From Bermanella marisrubri (GTDB lineage: Bacteria > Pseudomonadota > Gammaproteobacteria > Pseudomonadales > Oceanobacteraceae): a stretch of DNA of 64,000 nt. The notes under the pieces are model-generated. The model searched no databases. It was not told the DNA's origin and saw only the letters and a list, made by a program, of their open reading frames with translations. The position numbers and the translations under genes are program-made. This document shows, in pieces, positions 19,735-28,580 of this stretch. Position 1 is the stretch's first letter; every line of letters starts with the position of its first letter. The stretch spans positions 1,267,001-1,331,000 of the forward strand of contig NZ_CP051183.1 of assembly GCF_012295615.1 (NCBI RefSeq). Direction: 5' to 3'.

Positions 19735-20487
19735 ATGAAAAAGATAATGACGATTCCCTTGGCACTTTCATGTGCTTTGGGATTGAGCCAGGTTTCCGCG
19801 GAAACCTGGTCTTCTCTTAACAACGCGCAGTCCTCAAATGCGGCTCAAACGCCAGCTAATGTCTCCCCTCAAACAAAACCCTCTACTTCTAGTACGGCTT
19901 CAGCTAGTAACAATTCAGCAAATCAAATTTTGTTTTCTGAAATTGAAATGCTTAAGCAAGAAATTCAACGTCTACAAGGTGTGGTGGAGAAACAAGGTTA
20001 CGAGCTTCGCAAGTTAAAAGCGGAGCAGAAAGAACGCTATCTGGACTTGGACCGACGCTTATCCCAAGTCGCTAAAAGTGGTTCATTGGCTTCCTCTAGT
20101 AGTTCATCAGGCTCTGAGGGTCGAGAACAATATGATCATGCCTTTGCCCTGATGAAAGAGCGAAAATTTGATGAGGCTATCAGCGAGTTTAAATCGTTTT
20201 TAGAAGCGCATCCAAAGAGCTCCTTGGCTGTTAATGGCTATTATTGGCTGGGTCAGGTTTATTACAATAAAGGCATGCTAGATGAGGCTAGAAAGGCTTT
20301 TGCATTTGTTGTTAATCAATTTCCAGACCACCAAAAAACGCTGGATTCTAAGTATAAGTTAGCGGTTGTGTTGCATCGCTTGGGTGATAAGGCTCAATCT
20401 AAGCCAATTTTAGAAGCCATTGTAAGTGATCACAAAGGTACTTCGACTGCTCGATTTGCACAGCAATACTTGAAACAGCACTTCTAA
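19735..20487 (+). CDS. cpoB: Cell division coordinator CpoB (YbgF)
   Basis: This 250-residue periplasmic protein has a signal peptide (cleaved after VSA), a Ser/Thr/Gln-rich low-complexity part, a trimerising coiled coil (about 60-110) and a C-terminal TPR domain (YDHAFALMKERKFDEAISEF, YYWLGQVYYNKGMLDEARKAF). CpoB links PBP1b peptidoglycan synthesis to Tol-Pal. It starts six bases after pal and is the last gene of the operon. Confidence 0.95.
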   Translation: MKKIMTIPLALSCALGLSQVSAETWSSLNNAQSSNAAQTPANVSPQTKPSTSSTASASNNSANQILFSEIEMLKQEIQRLQGVVEKQGYELRKLKAEQKERYLDLDRRLSQVAKSGSLASSSSSSGSEGREQYDHAFALMKERKFDEAISEFKSFLEAHPKSSLAVNGYYWLGQVYYNKGMLDEARKAFAFVVNQFPDHQKTLDSKYKLAVVLHRLGDKAQSKPILEAIVSDHKGTSTARFAQQYLKQHF

Positions 20488-20532
20488 TTTCCCCTTGGTT
20501 CAAATTTATTTGTAAAAAAGTGCCATAAGGGG

Positions 20533-20560
20533 TTGTTTTATTTAAAAAAAATAGTAACAT
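20533..20560 (+). promoter_or_regulatory. Candidate promoter of the first tRNA-Lys
   Basis: TTGTTT (20533-20538) and TAACAT (20555-20560) are separated by 16 bases and followed by a GC-rich discriminator 16 bases before the tRNA, a layout typical of stringently controlled stable-RNA promoters. Confidence 0.5.
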
Positions 20561-20575
20561 TTGCGCCCGCTTTGG

Positions 20576-20651
20576 GGGTCGTTAGCTCAGTTGGTAGAGC
20601 AGTTGGCTTTTAACCAATTGGTCGCAGGTTCGAATCCTGCACGACCCACCA
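20576..20651 (+). tRNA. tRNA-Lys (anticodon TTT)
   Basis: This is a 76-base cloverleaf with acceptor GGGTCGT/ACGACCC, encoded CCA, D-loop AGCTCAGTTGGTAGAGC, anticodon loop CTTTTAA (anticodon TTT) and T-arm GCAGGTTCGAATCCTGC. It is identical to the copy at 20762. Confidence 0.98.
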
Positions 20652-20717
20652 CCTTAAGCTAACAGGGTGGTATCTAAGCAAAGCAAAAAATAAAGCGCAG
20701 ATAAGTTATTGAATTTG

Positions 20718-20745
20718 TTGACAAAATAATTTTTATCTATAAAAT
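20718..20745 (+). promoter_or_regulatory. Candidate promoter of the second tRNA-Lys
   Basis: A perfect TTGACA at 20718-20723 and TAAAAT at 20740-20745 with a 16-base spacer, followed by a GC-rich GCGC discriminator, lie 16 bases before the tRNA. The second copy therefore appears to have its own promoter. Confidence 0.7.
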
Positions 20746-20761
20746 GCGCTTCTCCAACTAA

Positions 20762-20837
20762 GGGTCGTTAGCTCAGTTGGTAGAGCAGTTGGCTTTTAAC
20801 CAATTGGTCGCAGGTTCGAATCCTGCACGACCCACCA
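20762..20837 (+). tRNA. tRNA-Lys (anticodon TTT), second identical copy
   Basis: This is a 76-base gene with encoded CCA, the same base for base as the copy at 20576-20651. The DNA between the two genes is not repeated, so this is not a simple recent tandem duplication of a longer block. Confidence 0.98.
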
Positions 20838-20844
20838 TATTACT

Positions 20845-20878
20845 AAAAGGCAGAGTGTTGGCACTCTGCCTTTTTACT
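20845..20878 (+). terminator. Rho-independent terminator after tRNA-Lys
   Basis: A 13-bp stem (20845-20857 with 20862-20874, TTGG loop) runs into a T tract, shortly after the second tRNA. Confidence 0.88.
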
Positions 20879-20949
20879 TTCTGGGTAGGCTGTGTGGCAT
20901 AGATAACCTTGTGTTAAAATGACCAGATAGCGTAGATAGATATTCTGTT

Positions 20950-22020
20950 ATGACTGAGTCTGTATTAGAGCCCATTCAAGATTTCGTAAGAAACCATTTA
21001 GATCATGCCCATGGTGACGATCTGAGTAGTGCTCAGCAACAAGCCTATAAAGACCAAATTAAACAGTTGCTGCATGAAAAAAACGCAGTACTGGTTGCCC
21101 ATTATTATACTGATCCTGTAATTCAAGCTTTGGCCGACGAAACCGGCGGTTGCGTTGCTGATTCATTAGAGATGGCGCGTTTCGGTCGTGATCACGAAGC
21201 AGACACTCTTGTTGTGGCTGGTGTGAAATTTATGGGTGAAACGGCCAAGATTCTTAGTCCAGAGAAGACCGTGTTGATGCCGACATTAGAGGCTACCTGT
21301 AGTCTTGATATTGGCTGTCCGATCAAAGAGTTTTCCGAGTTTTGCGATGCCCATCCTGACCGAAAAGTTGTTGTCTATGCGAATACCTCCGCCGAAGTGA
21401 AGGCTCGAGCGGACTGGGTTGTGACTTCGAGCATCGCTCTTGAAATCGTGCAGCACTTAATGGATCAAGGTGAAAAGATTATTTGGGCGCCGGATCAACA
21501 TTTAGGAAACTATATCCAGCGCATGACGGGCGCAGACATGTTGATGTGGGACGGAGCATGTATCGTTCACGAAGAGTTCAAAGCCAAGGGCTTGGAAGAT
21601 CTTAAAAAAGTATATCCAAACGCTGCGGTTTTGGTTCATCCCGAATCACCTCAATCCGTGGTAGAAATTGCAGATGTGGTTGGTAGTACTTCGCAGATTA
21701 TTCAAGCTGCAAAGACGATGGACAACGATACCTTTATTGTTGCCACCGACAAGGCGATCTTCTATAAAATGCAGCAAATGGCTCCAGGTAAGACGTTTAT
21801 TGAAGCGCCTACTGCTGGCACTGGTGCAACGTGTCGAAGCTGTGCTCATTGTCCTTGGATGGCTATGAACGGGCTTGAGAATATGGCTCAGACTTTAGAA
21901 CAAAGTGATAACGAAATTACTGTTGATCCGGATGTTGCAGCCAAAGCCACACGCTCGCTTAACCGCATGCTGGACTTTGCTAAACAACATGGTGTGCAAA
22001 GCCAAGGACGCCGATTTTAA
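20950..22020 (+). CDS. nadA: Quinolinate synthase A
   Basis: This 356-residue protein condenses iminoaspartate with dihydroxyacetone phosphate to quinolinate for NAD synthesis. The three cluster cysteines are in [21 protein letters not shown] and [18 protein letters not shown] near residue 50 and DQHLGNYI are typical of the family. The start is the ATG at 20950; the next in-frame Met lies far into the conserved part. It is monocistronic between two terminators. Confidence 0.97.
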   Translation: MTESVLEPIQDFVRNHLDHAHGDDLSSAQQQAYKDQIKQLLHEKNAVLVAHYYTDPVIQALADETGGCVADSLEMARFGRDHEADTLVVAGVKFMGETAKILSPEKTVLMPTLEATCSLDIGCPIKEFSEFCDAHPDRKVVVYANTSAEVKARADWVVTSSIALEIVQHLMDQGEKIIWAPDQHLGNYIQRMTGADMLMWDGACIVHEEFKAKGLEDLKKVYPNAAVLVHPESPQSVVEIADVVGSTSQIIQAAKTMDNDTFIVATDKAIFYKMQQMAPGKTFIEAPTAGTGATCRSCAHCPWMAMNGLENMAQTLEQSDNEITVDPDVAAKATRSLNRMLDFAKQHGVQSQGRRF

Positions 22021-22044
22021 GTAAGCTTGATGGTAGCGACCGAA

Positions 22045-22080
22045 CATTAAAAAAGGCAGCCAAGGCTGCCTTTTTTAATG
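22045..22080. terminator. Bidirectional terminator between nadA and bepA
   Basis: A symmetric hairpin (16-base arms at 22045-22060 and 22065-22080 with loop CAAG) has an A-run on one side and a T-run on the other. It can thus stop transcription from both convergent genes. Confidence 0.9.
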
Positions 22081-22100
22081 TTCAATGTAGGTTGGCTTTT

Positions 22101-23531
22101 TTAAAATTGTAGATTGTCTGCTGAACCTGCAATCTCGCGTGCGCGCTGTTGGATTTTTGCGGTTAGCATGTATTTATCTTGGCTTAAGTCAAGGGCTTGC
22201 TTGAGTTGAGAAAGGGCTTGCTTTTTACGTCCAGTTAAAAAGAAATATTCTGCCCTTGCTTGAAAAGTCGCTACTTCGTTGCCCGCTTTTGCCTCCAGTT
22301 CGCCAAGTTTTTGCCATATGTAAGCATCATAATTTCGCTGTATGGAATGACTGCGTAGCTGGATCGCGGCTTTATGGTGTTCACCCTTATCTGAAAGTAA
22401 TTCGACGTATGTCATTGTGAGGGGGTGATTGTCTGGATTGAGCTCCAATAGTTCTTCTGTGTAGTTAATCGCTTCATCTTGCTGTCCTAGCTTAAAGAGG
22501 GTTTTAGCTTTCAATACTTGATAGCTAATCCGATGAGGGTCCTGTTCGACTAAATTTATTGCAAATTCGTGAGCCGATGCATATTGATCTTTTTGCAAGT
22601 CAATCAAGGCTAATGCATAGCGTGCTCGTTGCTGAGCGCTTTGCGTTTTCGATGTTTTTAGGACTTTCTCAAAATACTCTCTGCTATGACTTTCGGGGCG
22701 ATAACGAATGAGCAAGGCTGTTCGTCTTAAGCTGTATTCGAAATCAGGGGCCGTAACGGGTACATCTAAGTTGTCTACACGAGCGGCAGCGTCGCTGATA
22801 CGATTCGCGGTAATTGGGTGAGTCATCAAGAATTCAGGAGGGCGTTGTGAGTATTTATGTGCTGCAAACATTTGCTCGAACATTTGCGGCATACCACGAG
22901 GATCGATTTGTGCGCTAACGAGGGTTTGCAGTCCAATGCGGTCAGCCTCTCTTTCCCAGTCGCGGCTATAGCTTAGTGAGTTTTGTGTGGCTGCGGCCTG
23001 ACTGGTCACCAGCCCCGCAAATCCCGCCTCTGTATTGTTTGTGGCAAGGAGCAGGATACTACCAAGTAGAGAGGCAAGGGCAATAGGAGCCTGTTTGCGA
23101 CTTTCATCGACCTGACGGGCAAAATGCCGCTGACTTAAATGCGCGAGTTCGTGGGCTACTACCGATGCAAATTGCGCTTCGGTTTGCGCATAAAGAAATA
23201 AGCCCGCGTTAATGCCAATGATGCCGCCAGGTACCGCAAACGCGTTTAGTTGTTCGTTATCGAGAATGATGATTTCGAATCGACGATCGCTTACTTGGCT
23301 ATGGGTGGCTAAACGGTAGATAAGGTTTTCTGTATACTCCTTGATTAAGGGATCATTGATACTTGATGCGTTCTGGCGAAGTTTGCGTAACCAAGTCCGC
23401 CCTAACTTATATTCTTGTTCCATAGAAATCAGCCCTGAAGTACTGTCCCCAAGGCTGGGTAGGTCTTGCTCACTATTAGCGAATAGGTTTGCCGAAAATA
23501 CCGCCAATATCGCTGCTATGAAAAAATGCAT
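22101..23531 (-). CDS. bepA: M48 metalloprotease / TPR chaperone BepA (YfgC-like)
   Basis: This 476-residue periplasmic protein (E. coli BepA 487) has a signal peptide (cleaved near ANLFA) and an M48 catalytic domain with HELAH at 127-131 and the third-ligand region READRIGLQ. Its C-terminal half is TPR-like helices (about 290-460). BepA helps LptD maturation and degrades stalled outer-membrane proteins. It is divergent from tusA. Confidence 0.92.
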   Translation of the reverse strand: MHFFIAAILAVFSANLFANSEQDLPSLGDSTSGLISMEQEYKLGRTWLRKLRQNASSINDPLIKEYTENLIYRLATHSQVSDRRFEIIILDNEQLNAFAVPGGIIGINAGLFLYAQTEAQFASVVAHELAHLSQRHFARQVDESRKQAPIALASLLGSILLLATNNTEAGFAGLVTSQAAATQNSLSYSRDWEREADRIGLQTLVSAQIDPRGMPQMFEQMFAAHKYSQRPPEFLMTHPITANRISDAAARVDNLDVPVTAPDFEYSLRRTALLIRYRPESHSREYFEKVLKTSKTQSAQQRARYALALIDLQKDQYASAHEFAINLVEQDPHRISYQVLKAKTLFKLGQQDEAINYTEELLELNPDNHPLTMTYVELLSDKGEHHKAAIQLRSHSIQRNYDAYIWQKLGELEAKAGNEVATFQARAEYFFLTGRKKQALSQLKQALDLSQDKYMLTAKIQQRAREIAGSADNLQF

Positions 23532-23624
23532 GGATTCTCTTGTTGTTTTCCTTTGGTTTCAGGCTCGTCAGACCTATGCTTTTACCTTAATATTAGCCTG
23601 TTGTTTTACGTTTAGGCCAATGCA

Positions 23625-23864
23625 ATGACAGATATACAAGTGGATCATACATTAGATGCAGTCGGTTTGCGGTGCCCTATGCCACTTTTGAAAACAAAAC
23701 AGGCTTTGAGTTCCTTGCAACCAAAGGAAGTTTTGAAGGTCGTAGCGACAGATGCAGGTGCAAAAAGAGATATACCTGCGTTTGTCGCTCTAACTGCTCA
23801 TCGTTTACTGGATAGTCTTGAGCAGTCAGAGCTGTTTATTTTTTATATTGAAAAAGGAGAGTAG
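23625..23864 (+). CDS. tusA: TusA/SirA-family sulfur carrier protein
   Basis: This 79-residue protein has the N-terminal GLRCPMPLLKTKQAL motif, whose Cys (in CPMP) carries the persulfide in TusA. It may serve 2-thiouridine synthesis at tRNA wobble positions; TusA paralogues in other sulfur-transfer routes cannot be excluded. Its stop is seven bases before the permease gene, a pair often seen in this group. Confidence 0.85.
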   Translation: MTDIQVDHTLDAVGLRCPMPLLKTKQALSSLQPKEVLKVVATDAGAKRDIPAFVALTAHRLLDSLEQSELFIFYIEKGE

Positions 23865-23871
23865 GCATTCT

Positions 23872-24957
23872 ATGTCTATGATGCGTCTCATTAGAAGTTG
23901 GATTGAAGACTATTTCTCTGATGAGGAAGCTTTATTTCTATTGCTACTGCTTATTGCGGGCTTTGTGATTATTCTCACGATGGGGGCGATATTGGCTCCG
24001 GCCCTTGCCAGTGTTGTATTAGCTTATTTGCTGCAAGGTCCGTTATTGGCTCTGAAACGTTTGGGGGTTGGCCATCTAGCAGCAAGTGTTTTGGTATTTC
24101 TGTTGTTCTTGATAGTGTGCTTGGCAGTGATACTCGTGCTGGCTCCTGCCGTATGGACCCAGATTACACAATTGTTCGGTGAATTACCGAACATGTTGAA
24201 TCAGATGCAGAAGCTAGCGGTGGTTTTACCTGAGCGTTATCCCGATGTATTTGATGAAGCGCAGATAAAGGCCTTGGGTGCTGCTATGGCTGAAGAAATT
24301 GGTCGTTTAGGTCAAGCTGCCGTTGAATTGTCTTTATCTACGTTACCTAATTTAGTCGCCATTTTGATTTATATGATCTTGGTGCCTATTTTGGTTTTCT
24401 TTTTCTTGAAAGACGGTGACGTGATGGTGCGTTGGTGGGTGTCGATCATGCCAACGAAGCGAATATTGATTGGGCGTGTGTGGCGTGAGATGGATCAGCA
24501 GTTTGCAAATTACATCCGCGGTAAAGTACTAGAAATCGTCATTGTGGGTTTTGTAACTTACATTGCGTTCGCCATCATGGGGGTTCGCTATGCAGCGCTC
24601 CTGGCTTTGCTGGTTGGCTTTTCTGTGGTTATTCCATATATCGGTGCCGCAGTTGTAACCGTACCTGTTGTATTGATAGGTTACTTTCAATGGGGGTTGA
24701 CCAGTGATTTTTACTACCTGGTAGCTGTGTATTTCATTATTCAGGCGTTAGACGGCAATGTATTGGTCCCACTTCTGTTTTCCGAAGCAGTAAATTTACA
24801 CCCGGTGGTGATCATTTTGTCTGTACTCATGTTTGGGGGATTGTGGGGGCTTTGGGGTGTGTTTTTTGCTATTCCGCTGGCCACTTTATTTAAAGCAGTT
24901 CTGACTGCTTGGCCCAGAGGGGTGAGGGCGGCCCAGCAACACGAGCAGCAAGCCTAA
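23872..24957 (+). CDS. PerM/AI-2E-family transporter
   Basis: This 361-residue inner membrane protein has about eight hydrophobic segments. The family-typical C-terminal part is present: GLTSDFYYLVAVYFIIQ, then LDGNVLVPLLF, LHPVVIILSVLMFGGLWGLWG and FFAIPLATLFKA. The substrate is unknown. An upstream in-frame start at 23818 would lie inside tusA; ATG 23872 with GGAG at 23856 is more likely, though the spacer is long, and ATGs at 23878 and 23881 are also possible. Confidence 0.87.
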   Translation: MSMMRLIRSWIEDYFSDEEALFLLLLLIAGFVIILTMGAILAPALASVVLAYLLQGPLLALKRLGVGHLAASVLVFLLFLIVCLAVILVLAPAVWTQITQLFGELPNMLNQMQKLAVVLPERYPDVFDEAQIKALGAAMAEEIGRLGQAAVELSLSTLPNLVAILIYMILVPILVFFFLKDGDVMVRWWVSIMPTKRILIGRVWREMDQQFANYIRGKVLEIVIVGFVTYIAFAIMGVRYAALLALLVGFSVVIPYIGAAVVTVPVVLIGYFQWGLTSDFYYLVAVYFIIQALDGNVLVPLLFSEAVNLHPVVIILSVLMFGGLWGLWGVFFAIPLATLFKAVLTAWPRGVRAAQQHEQQA

Positions 24958-24991
24958 TTCTTTCAGTAATTCCGTATTTGGAACGCTTGCC

Positions 24992-25031
24992 ACGGCAGGG
25001 TTACGTCAGTACCATTGCCGTTTTATTTTTT
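24992..25031 (+). terminator. Possible terminator between the PerM gene and dapA
   Basis: ACGGCA (24992-24997) pairs with TGCCGT (25016-25021), with further partial pairing in the loop, and is followed by TTTATTTTTT. The stem is imperfect. Confidence 0.5.
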
Positions 25032-25054
25032 CTACATGGTCTCGGAGAGCAATC

Positions 25055-25933
25055 ATGATCACCGGAAGTATGGTGGCATTAGTCACACCAATGAGTAAAG
25101 CAGGGGATATTCAGTGGGATTCCCTAGAAAAATTGGTGGAGATGCATATAAAAGAGGGTACCGATTCGATTGTTGCTGTAGGTACCACAGGCGAGTCATC
25201 CACCTTGTCAACCGAAGAGCATTTGAAAGTTATTGAACAAGTTATCAAGTGGTCAAATGGCTGTATTAGCGTAATTGCTGGTACCGGTGCGAACTCAACA
25301 TCTGAGGCTCTCTATCTAACCAAAGAAGCCGAGCGTCTGGGCGCAGATGCCGCGTTATTGGTCGTCCCATATTACAATAAGCCGACTCAAGAAGGTCTAT
25401 ATCAGCACTATAAAACAATTGCTGAGGCCAGTGGGATTGACCAGATTTTGTATAACGTTCCGGGTCGTACAGTTTGTGACATGTTACCAGAGACTGTGGA
25501 GCGTCTAGCCTCGATCAAAAACATCGTCGGTATAAAAGAGGCCACCGGCGATATCAATCGTGTTTACGATATTATTAATCGCTGTGGTGATGAGATGATC
25601 ATATACAGTGGTGACGATGCCACGGCCTATGAGCTAATGCTGGCGGGCGGGAAAGGCAATATTTCAGTGACTGCTAACGTCGCTCCAAAACAGATGGCGG
25701 AGCTATGTCGTTTATCTATTGAAGGGCATGCGGAGGAGGCAAAAGCCTTAAATGATCAGCTGATGCCTTTACATCACTCACTATTCACTGAAGCGAACCC
25801 GATTCCTGTGAAGTGGGCGATGCACGAAATGGGGTTGATGGGACCAGGCATCCGTTTGCCTCTTACTCCTTTATCAGAGCACTTGCGGGAACCATTACGC
25901 CAAGTATTGCGTCAATACGATCTACTAAAATAA
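25055..25933 (+). CDS. dapA: 4-hydroxy-tetrahydrodipicolinate synthase
   Basis: This 292-residue TIM-barrel aldolase condenses pyruvate and aspartate semialdehyde in lysine and diaminopimelate synthesis. GTTGESSTL, the Tyr in ILYNVPGRT and the Schiff-base Lys in IVGIKEATGD are present. It starts the unit dapA-bamC-MBL, an order common in gammaproteobacteria. Confidence 0.98.
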   Translation: MITGSMVALVTPMSKAGDIQWDSLEKLVEMHIKEGTDSIVAVGTTGESSTLSTEEHLKVIEQVIKWSNGCISVIAGTGANSTSEALYLTKEAERLGADAALLVVPYYNKPTQEGLYQHYKTIAEASGIDQILYNVPGRTVCDMLPETVERLASIKNIVGIKEATGDINRVYDIINRCGDEMIIYSGDDATAYELMLAGGKGNISVTANVAPKQMAELCRLSIEGHAEEAKALNDQLMPLHHSLFTEANPIPVKWAMHEMGLMGPGIRLPLTPLSEHLREPLRQVLRQYDLLK

Positions 25934-25952
25934 TAAGTTAGGAGTGTAGTGA

Positions 25953-26591
25953 ATGCGCAATGCATTAATGCTTTTATTGCTATTACCTATGACGGGTTGT
26001 AGCTGGCTTTTTCATGATCGTAGCAACGACTATTTGCAAGCGGAACAGCAACCGGTTATTCAAGTGCCCAAAGACGTTGCTCGCGTTAATTTGGAGCCGC
26101 AACTACCGATTCCTGCGGTAAAAAATAAAAAGCCATTACCGGAAGAGTTTAGTGTGCCCCGTCCGGCACCACTTGAGCTGGAAGATGAAGAGGATTCACA
26201 AGCTAGTTTGAAGCAGGTTTCTAGTGTTGATATCCGTACAGAGCTAGTTGCAGATGGAAACGGTACGCCAATATTGCGTTTGAATATTGAGTTTGCTCGG
26301 GCGTGGTCTGAGTTGGGAGAAGCCATCAAAAAAACAGACATGCGCATTACAGATCTTAATCGCAGTATCGGTACTTATTACGTGGACGTGAAAAATCCCG
26401 ATAAAACCCAAGAACCAGGGTTTTGGGCAGGTCTATTTGGAGCCGATCCGGAAGCTGTAAATGAAAGTTATGAGATCAAATTAAATCGAGCTCGTAGCGG
26501 CGTTTATATTGCTATTCACGAGTCACAAGACGTGCTTGCAGCTGAAGCAAGTGCTCGCGGATTACTTAAGCGAATACAAGATAAGCTGTGA
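25953..26591 (+). CDS. bamC: BamC-like outer membrane assembly lipoprotein (short form)
   Basis: This 212-residue lipoprotein (lipobox LPMTGC) follows dapA as in E. coli, where the gene is nlpB/bamC. The N-terminal part is a Pro-rich unstructured stretch such as binds BamD (VPKDVARVNLEPQLPIP, LPEEFSVPRP), followed by one folded helix-grip-like domain (about 95-212: FARAWSELGEAIKKTDMRI, YYVDV). E. coli BamC has about 340 residues and two such domains, so one appears to be missing. It overlaps the next gene by four bases. Confidence 0.82.
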   Translation: MRNALMLLLLLPMTGCSWLFHDRSNDYLQAEQQPVIQVPKDVARVNLEPQLPIPAVKNKKPLPEEFSVPRPAPLELEDEEDSQASLKQVSSVDIRTELVADGNGTPILRLNIEFARAWSELGEAIKKTDMRITDLNRSIGTYYVDVKNPDKTQEPGFWAGLFGADPEAVNESYEIKLNRARSGVYIAIHESQDVLAAEASARGLLKRIQDKL

Positions 26592-27376
26592 AATTTTGTA
26601 GTATTGGTAGCGGCAGCAAAGGTAACGGTACCTTAGTCGCTTATCGTTCAACGCGCGTATTGATCGATAATGGTTTTACGCTAAAGGAATTTGAAAATCG
26701 TTTAGCACGGAAAGGTCTAACGCCACTAGATCTTTCCGCCATTCTAATTACCCACGAGCACAGTGACCACATTAAAGGTGTGGGCCCACTGGCCAGAAAA
26801 TATCGTATCCCTGTTTATGCATCTCATGGCACCGCTCAATATCATGGGCTTGGAGATATCCCTTCCTTGCGCATATTTGATAGTCATGGTGACTTTGTAA
26901 TTGGTGATCTACAAATCTCACCAGTCGTTGTTCCTCATGATGCTCGAGAGCCGACTCAATTTGTTATAAAAAATAATTCAGCGAAGTTGGGAATATTAAC
27001 GGACTTGGGTTCGTTAACACCTTATATATTGGAAGCATACGCTGAGTGCCAAGCTTTGATGTTGGAAACCAACCATGATGTGCAAATGTTACGGGCCGGG
27101 CCTTATCCGCCAAAATTAAAAAGGCGTGTAGAAGGGAATCTTGGGCACTTAAATAATGAACAAGCGGCTTGGTTTTTATCTGAGCTGGGGTGTGCGGAGT
27201 TGAAGTATTTGGTGGCGACTCATATAAGTGAGCAAAATAATTCGAAAGAATTGGCTGTCTCAAATTTACAAGCTGTAACACAATGGCCCGCTGAAAAAAT
27301 TATTGTCGCTGATCAAGAAAATGGCTTTGACTGGTGTGACTTATCGGTTGACGCTAGTATTGAAGAAATAGCTTAA
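26588..27376 (+). CDS. MBL-fold metallohydrolase (COG1235, YycJ/WalJ-like)
   Basis: This 262-residue metallo-beta-lactamase-fold protein has the metal motif THEHSDHIKG near residues 56-65, a His in VVPHDAREPTQF, the Asp in ILTDLGS and the Asn/His pair ETNHD. The family is similar to WalJ and RNase Z-like hydrolases; the substrate is unknown. The GTG start overlaps the bamC stop, so it is translationally coupled. Confidence 0.87.
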   Translation: MKFCSIGSGSKGNGTLVAYRSTRVLIDNGFTLKEFENRLARKGLTPLDLSAILITHEHSDHIKGVGPLARKYRIPVYASHGTAQYHGLGDIPSLRIFDSHGDFVIGDLQISPVVVPHDAREPTQFVIKNNSAKLGILTDLGSLTPYILEAYAECQALMLETNHDVQMLRAGPYPPKLKRRVEGNLGHLNNEQAAWFLSELGCAELKYLVATHISEQNNSKELAVSNLQAVTQWPAEKIIVADQENGFDWCDLSVDASIEEIA

Positions 27377-27477
27377 ATATCGGGTTATGAATCACGTAAA
27401 GCGTGCATTATATTTGTGGGATTCATATTGTCGTGGTAGTTTAATGCTATCACTTTTATAGTTGAAGGAAGATAACA

Positions 27478-28254
27478 ATGAAAAAACTTCTGTTTGCTGC
27501 CGCCTTGACTGCAGCTTTACCTCAAGCCGCTTCTGCACTGCCACTTGTTGATTTTTATGCAGGTGCTCATTACTGGGACCAAAGTATCAGCGGTGAGGTG
27601 GGTACAGGCAATAATGTTGCAGATTTTGAAGATGATTTGAATCTGGATGCCGGTGGTCAAAACGTCGTGTATTTTGCGTTTGAGCATCCGATTCCAGTTA
27701 TTCCAAACATTAAGATAAAAAATACTGAGATGACCGCTGATGGTAATGGTACATTTGCATCAACGTTCAATTTGGGTGGTGAGACGATTACAGGTGCAAC
27801 AGGCGTTGCTACGGATTTGGACTTATCGCATACCGATTACACCCTGTATTGGGGATTGCCATTGCCAATCGTAACGCTGGATTTTGGTATCACAGCACGT
27901 CAGTTTGATGGTTACATGCGTGCTGTTGAAAATGGTGGGAATTCTTCTGAGGCCGATCTAGACGTAACAGTACCTATGGGTTACCTGAAAGCGGCTGTTG
28001 ATATTCCTCTAACGGGTGTATCGATTGGCGCTGACCTAAATGCTATTTCTTATGGCGATACCGGTATTAACGACTTTGATGTAAATGTTACTTATGTATT
28101 GCCAGTAATCCCAGTATTGGACGTAGGTATCACTGCCGGTTATCGCAGTTTTGATTTTGAGATTGATCCAGAAGATTTTGGTGGTAGCTCAAATGATCTG
28201 ACCGCAGAATCGACTATCTCTGGTCCGTATTTGGGTCTTAGCCTACATCTTTAA
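27478..28254 (+). CDS. TIGR04219-family outer membrane beta-barrel protein
   Basis: This 258-residue protein has a signal peptide (cleaved after ASA), then LPLVDFYAGAHYWDQ, the start typical of TIGR04219 proteins, alternating beta-strand patterns throughout, and a C-terminal strand ending in aromatic and Leu residues (GPYLGLSLHL). No function is established for this family in marine gammaproteobacteria. AAGGAAG stands before the ATG, and a strong terminator follows. It is monocistronic. Confidence 0.85.
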   Translation: MKKLLFAAALTAALPQAASALPLVDFYAGAHYWDQSISGEVGTGNNVADFEDDLNLDAGGQNVVYFAFEHPIPVIPNIKIKNTEMTADGNGTFASTFNLGGETITGATGVATDLDLSHTDYTLYWGLPLPIVTLDFGITARQFDGYMRAVENGGNSSEADLDVTVPMGYLKAAVDIPLTGVSIGADLNAISYGDTGINDFDVNVTYVLPVIPVLDVGITAGYRSFDFEIDPEDFGGSSNDLTAESTISGPYLGLSLHL

Positions 28255-28267
28255 TAAAGATGTTGAT

Positions 28268-28293
28268 AAGCCAGCCGATGGGCTGGCTTTTTT
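28268..28293 (+). terminator. Rho-independent terminator after the outer membrane protein gene
   Basis: A 9-bp stem (28268-28276 with 28281-28289, GATG loop) is followed by a T run. Confidence 0.9.
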
Positions 28294-28347
28294 GTATTCA
28301 GTTGAAACTTAACTGAAAGAAGTAGGTCACAGAGCGGAACAATAACA

Positions 28348-28560
28348 GTGAAAAAACGCTTTTTAGTTTTCGTTATGACGTTTGGGCTTCTCGGTTGTGA
28401 AAGTGATTTAAGTGCTTTGGAAGACGATGAGCTAAGAAAACGAATTAACGAGTGTGATTATGCTGTTAGTTTAACCCCTGCAGAGCATCAGGTTTGCAGG
28501 AATTATCATAGGGAATGTAAGCGCCGCTTGGATGAAGAAGAGCGTTTTGTTTGCCAATAA
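28348..28560 (+). CDS. Small Cys-containing lipoprotein
   Basis: This 70-residue predicted lipoprotein has a GTG start, a hydrophobic leader and lipobox FGLLGC. The mature part is charged and helical, with four more Cys (ECDYAV, VCRNYHRECKRR, FVCQ). It recalls small lysis-inhibitor-like or EexN-like lipoproteins but matches no family I can name. It stands 20 bases before the FKBP gene and probably shares its transcript. Confidence 0.7.
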   Translation: MKKRFLVFVMTFGLLGCESDLSALEDDELRKRINECDYAVSLTPAEHQVCRNYHRECKRRLDEEERFVCQ

Positions 28561-28580
28561 AACAAAGATTTGGGGATGTT

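Noticed and set aside
20576-20837. tRNA-Lys pair as an integration site of a genomic island
   Set aside because: There is no integrase, no partial tRNA repeat with foreign DNA between, and core genes stand on both sides.
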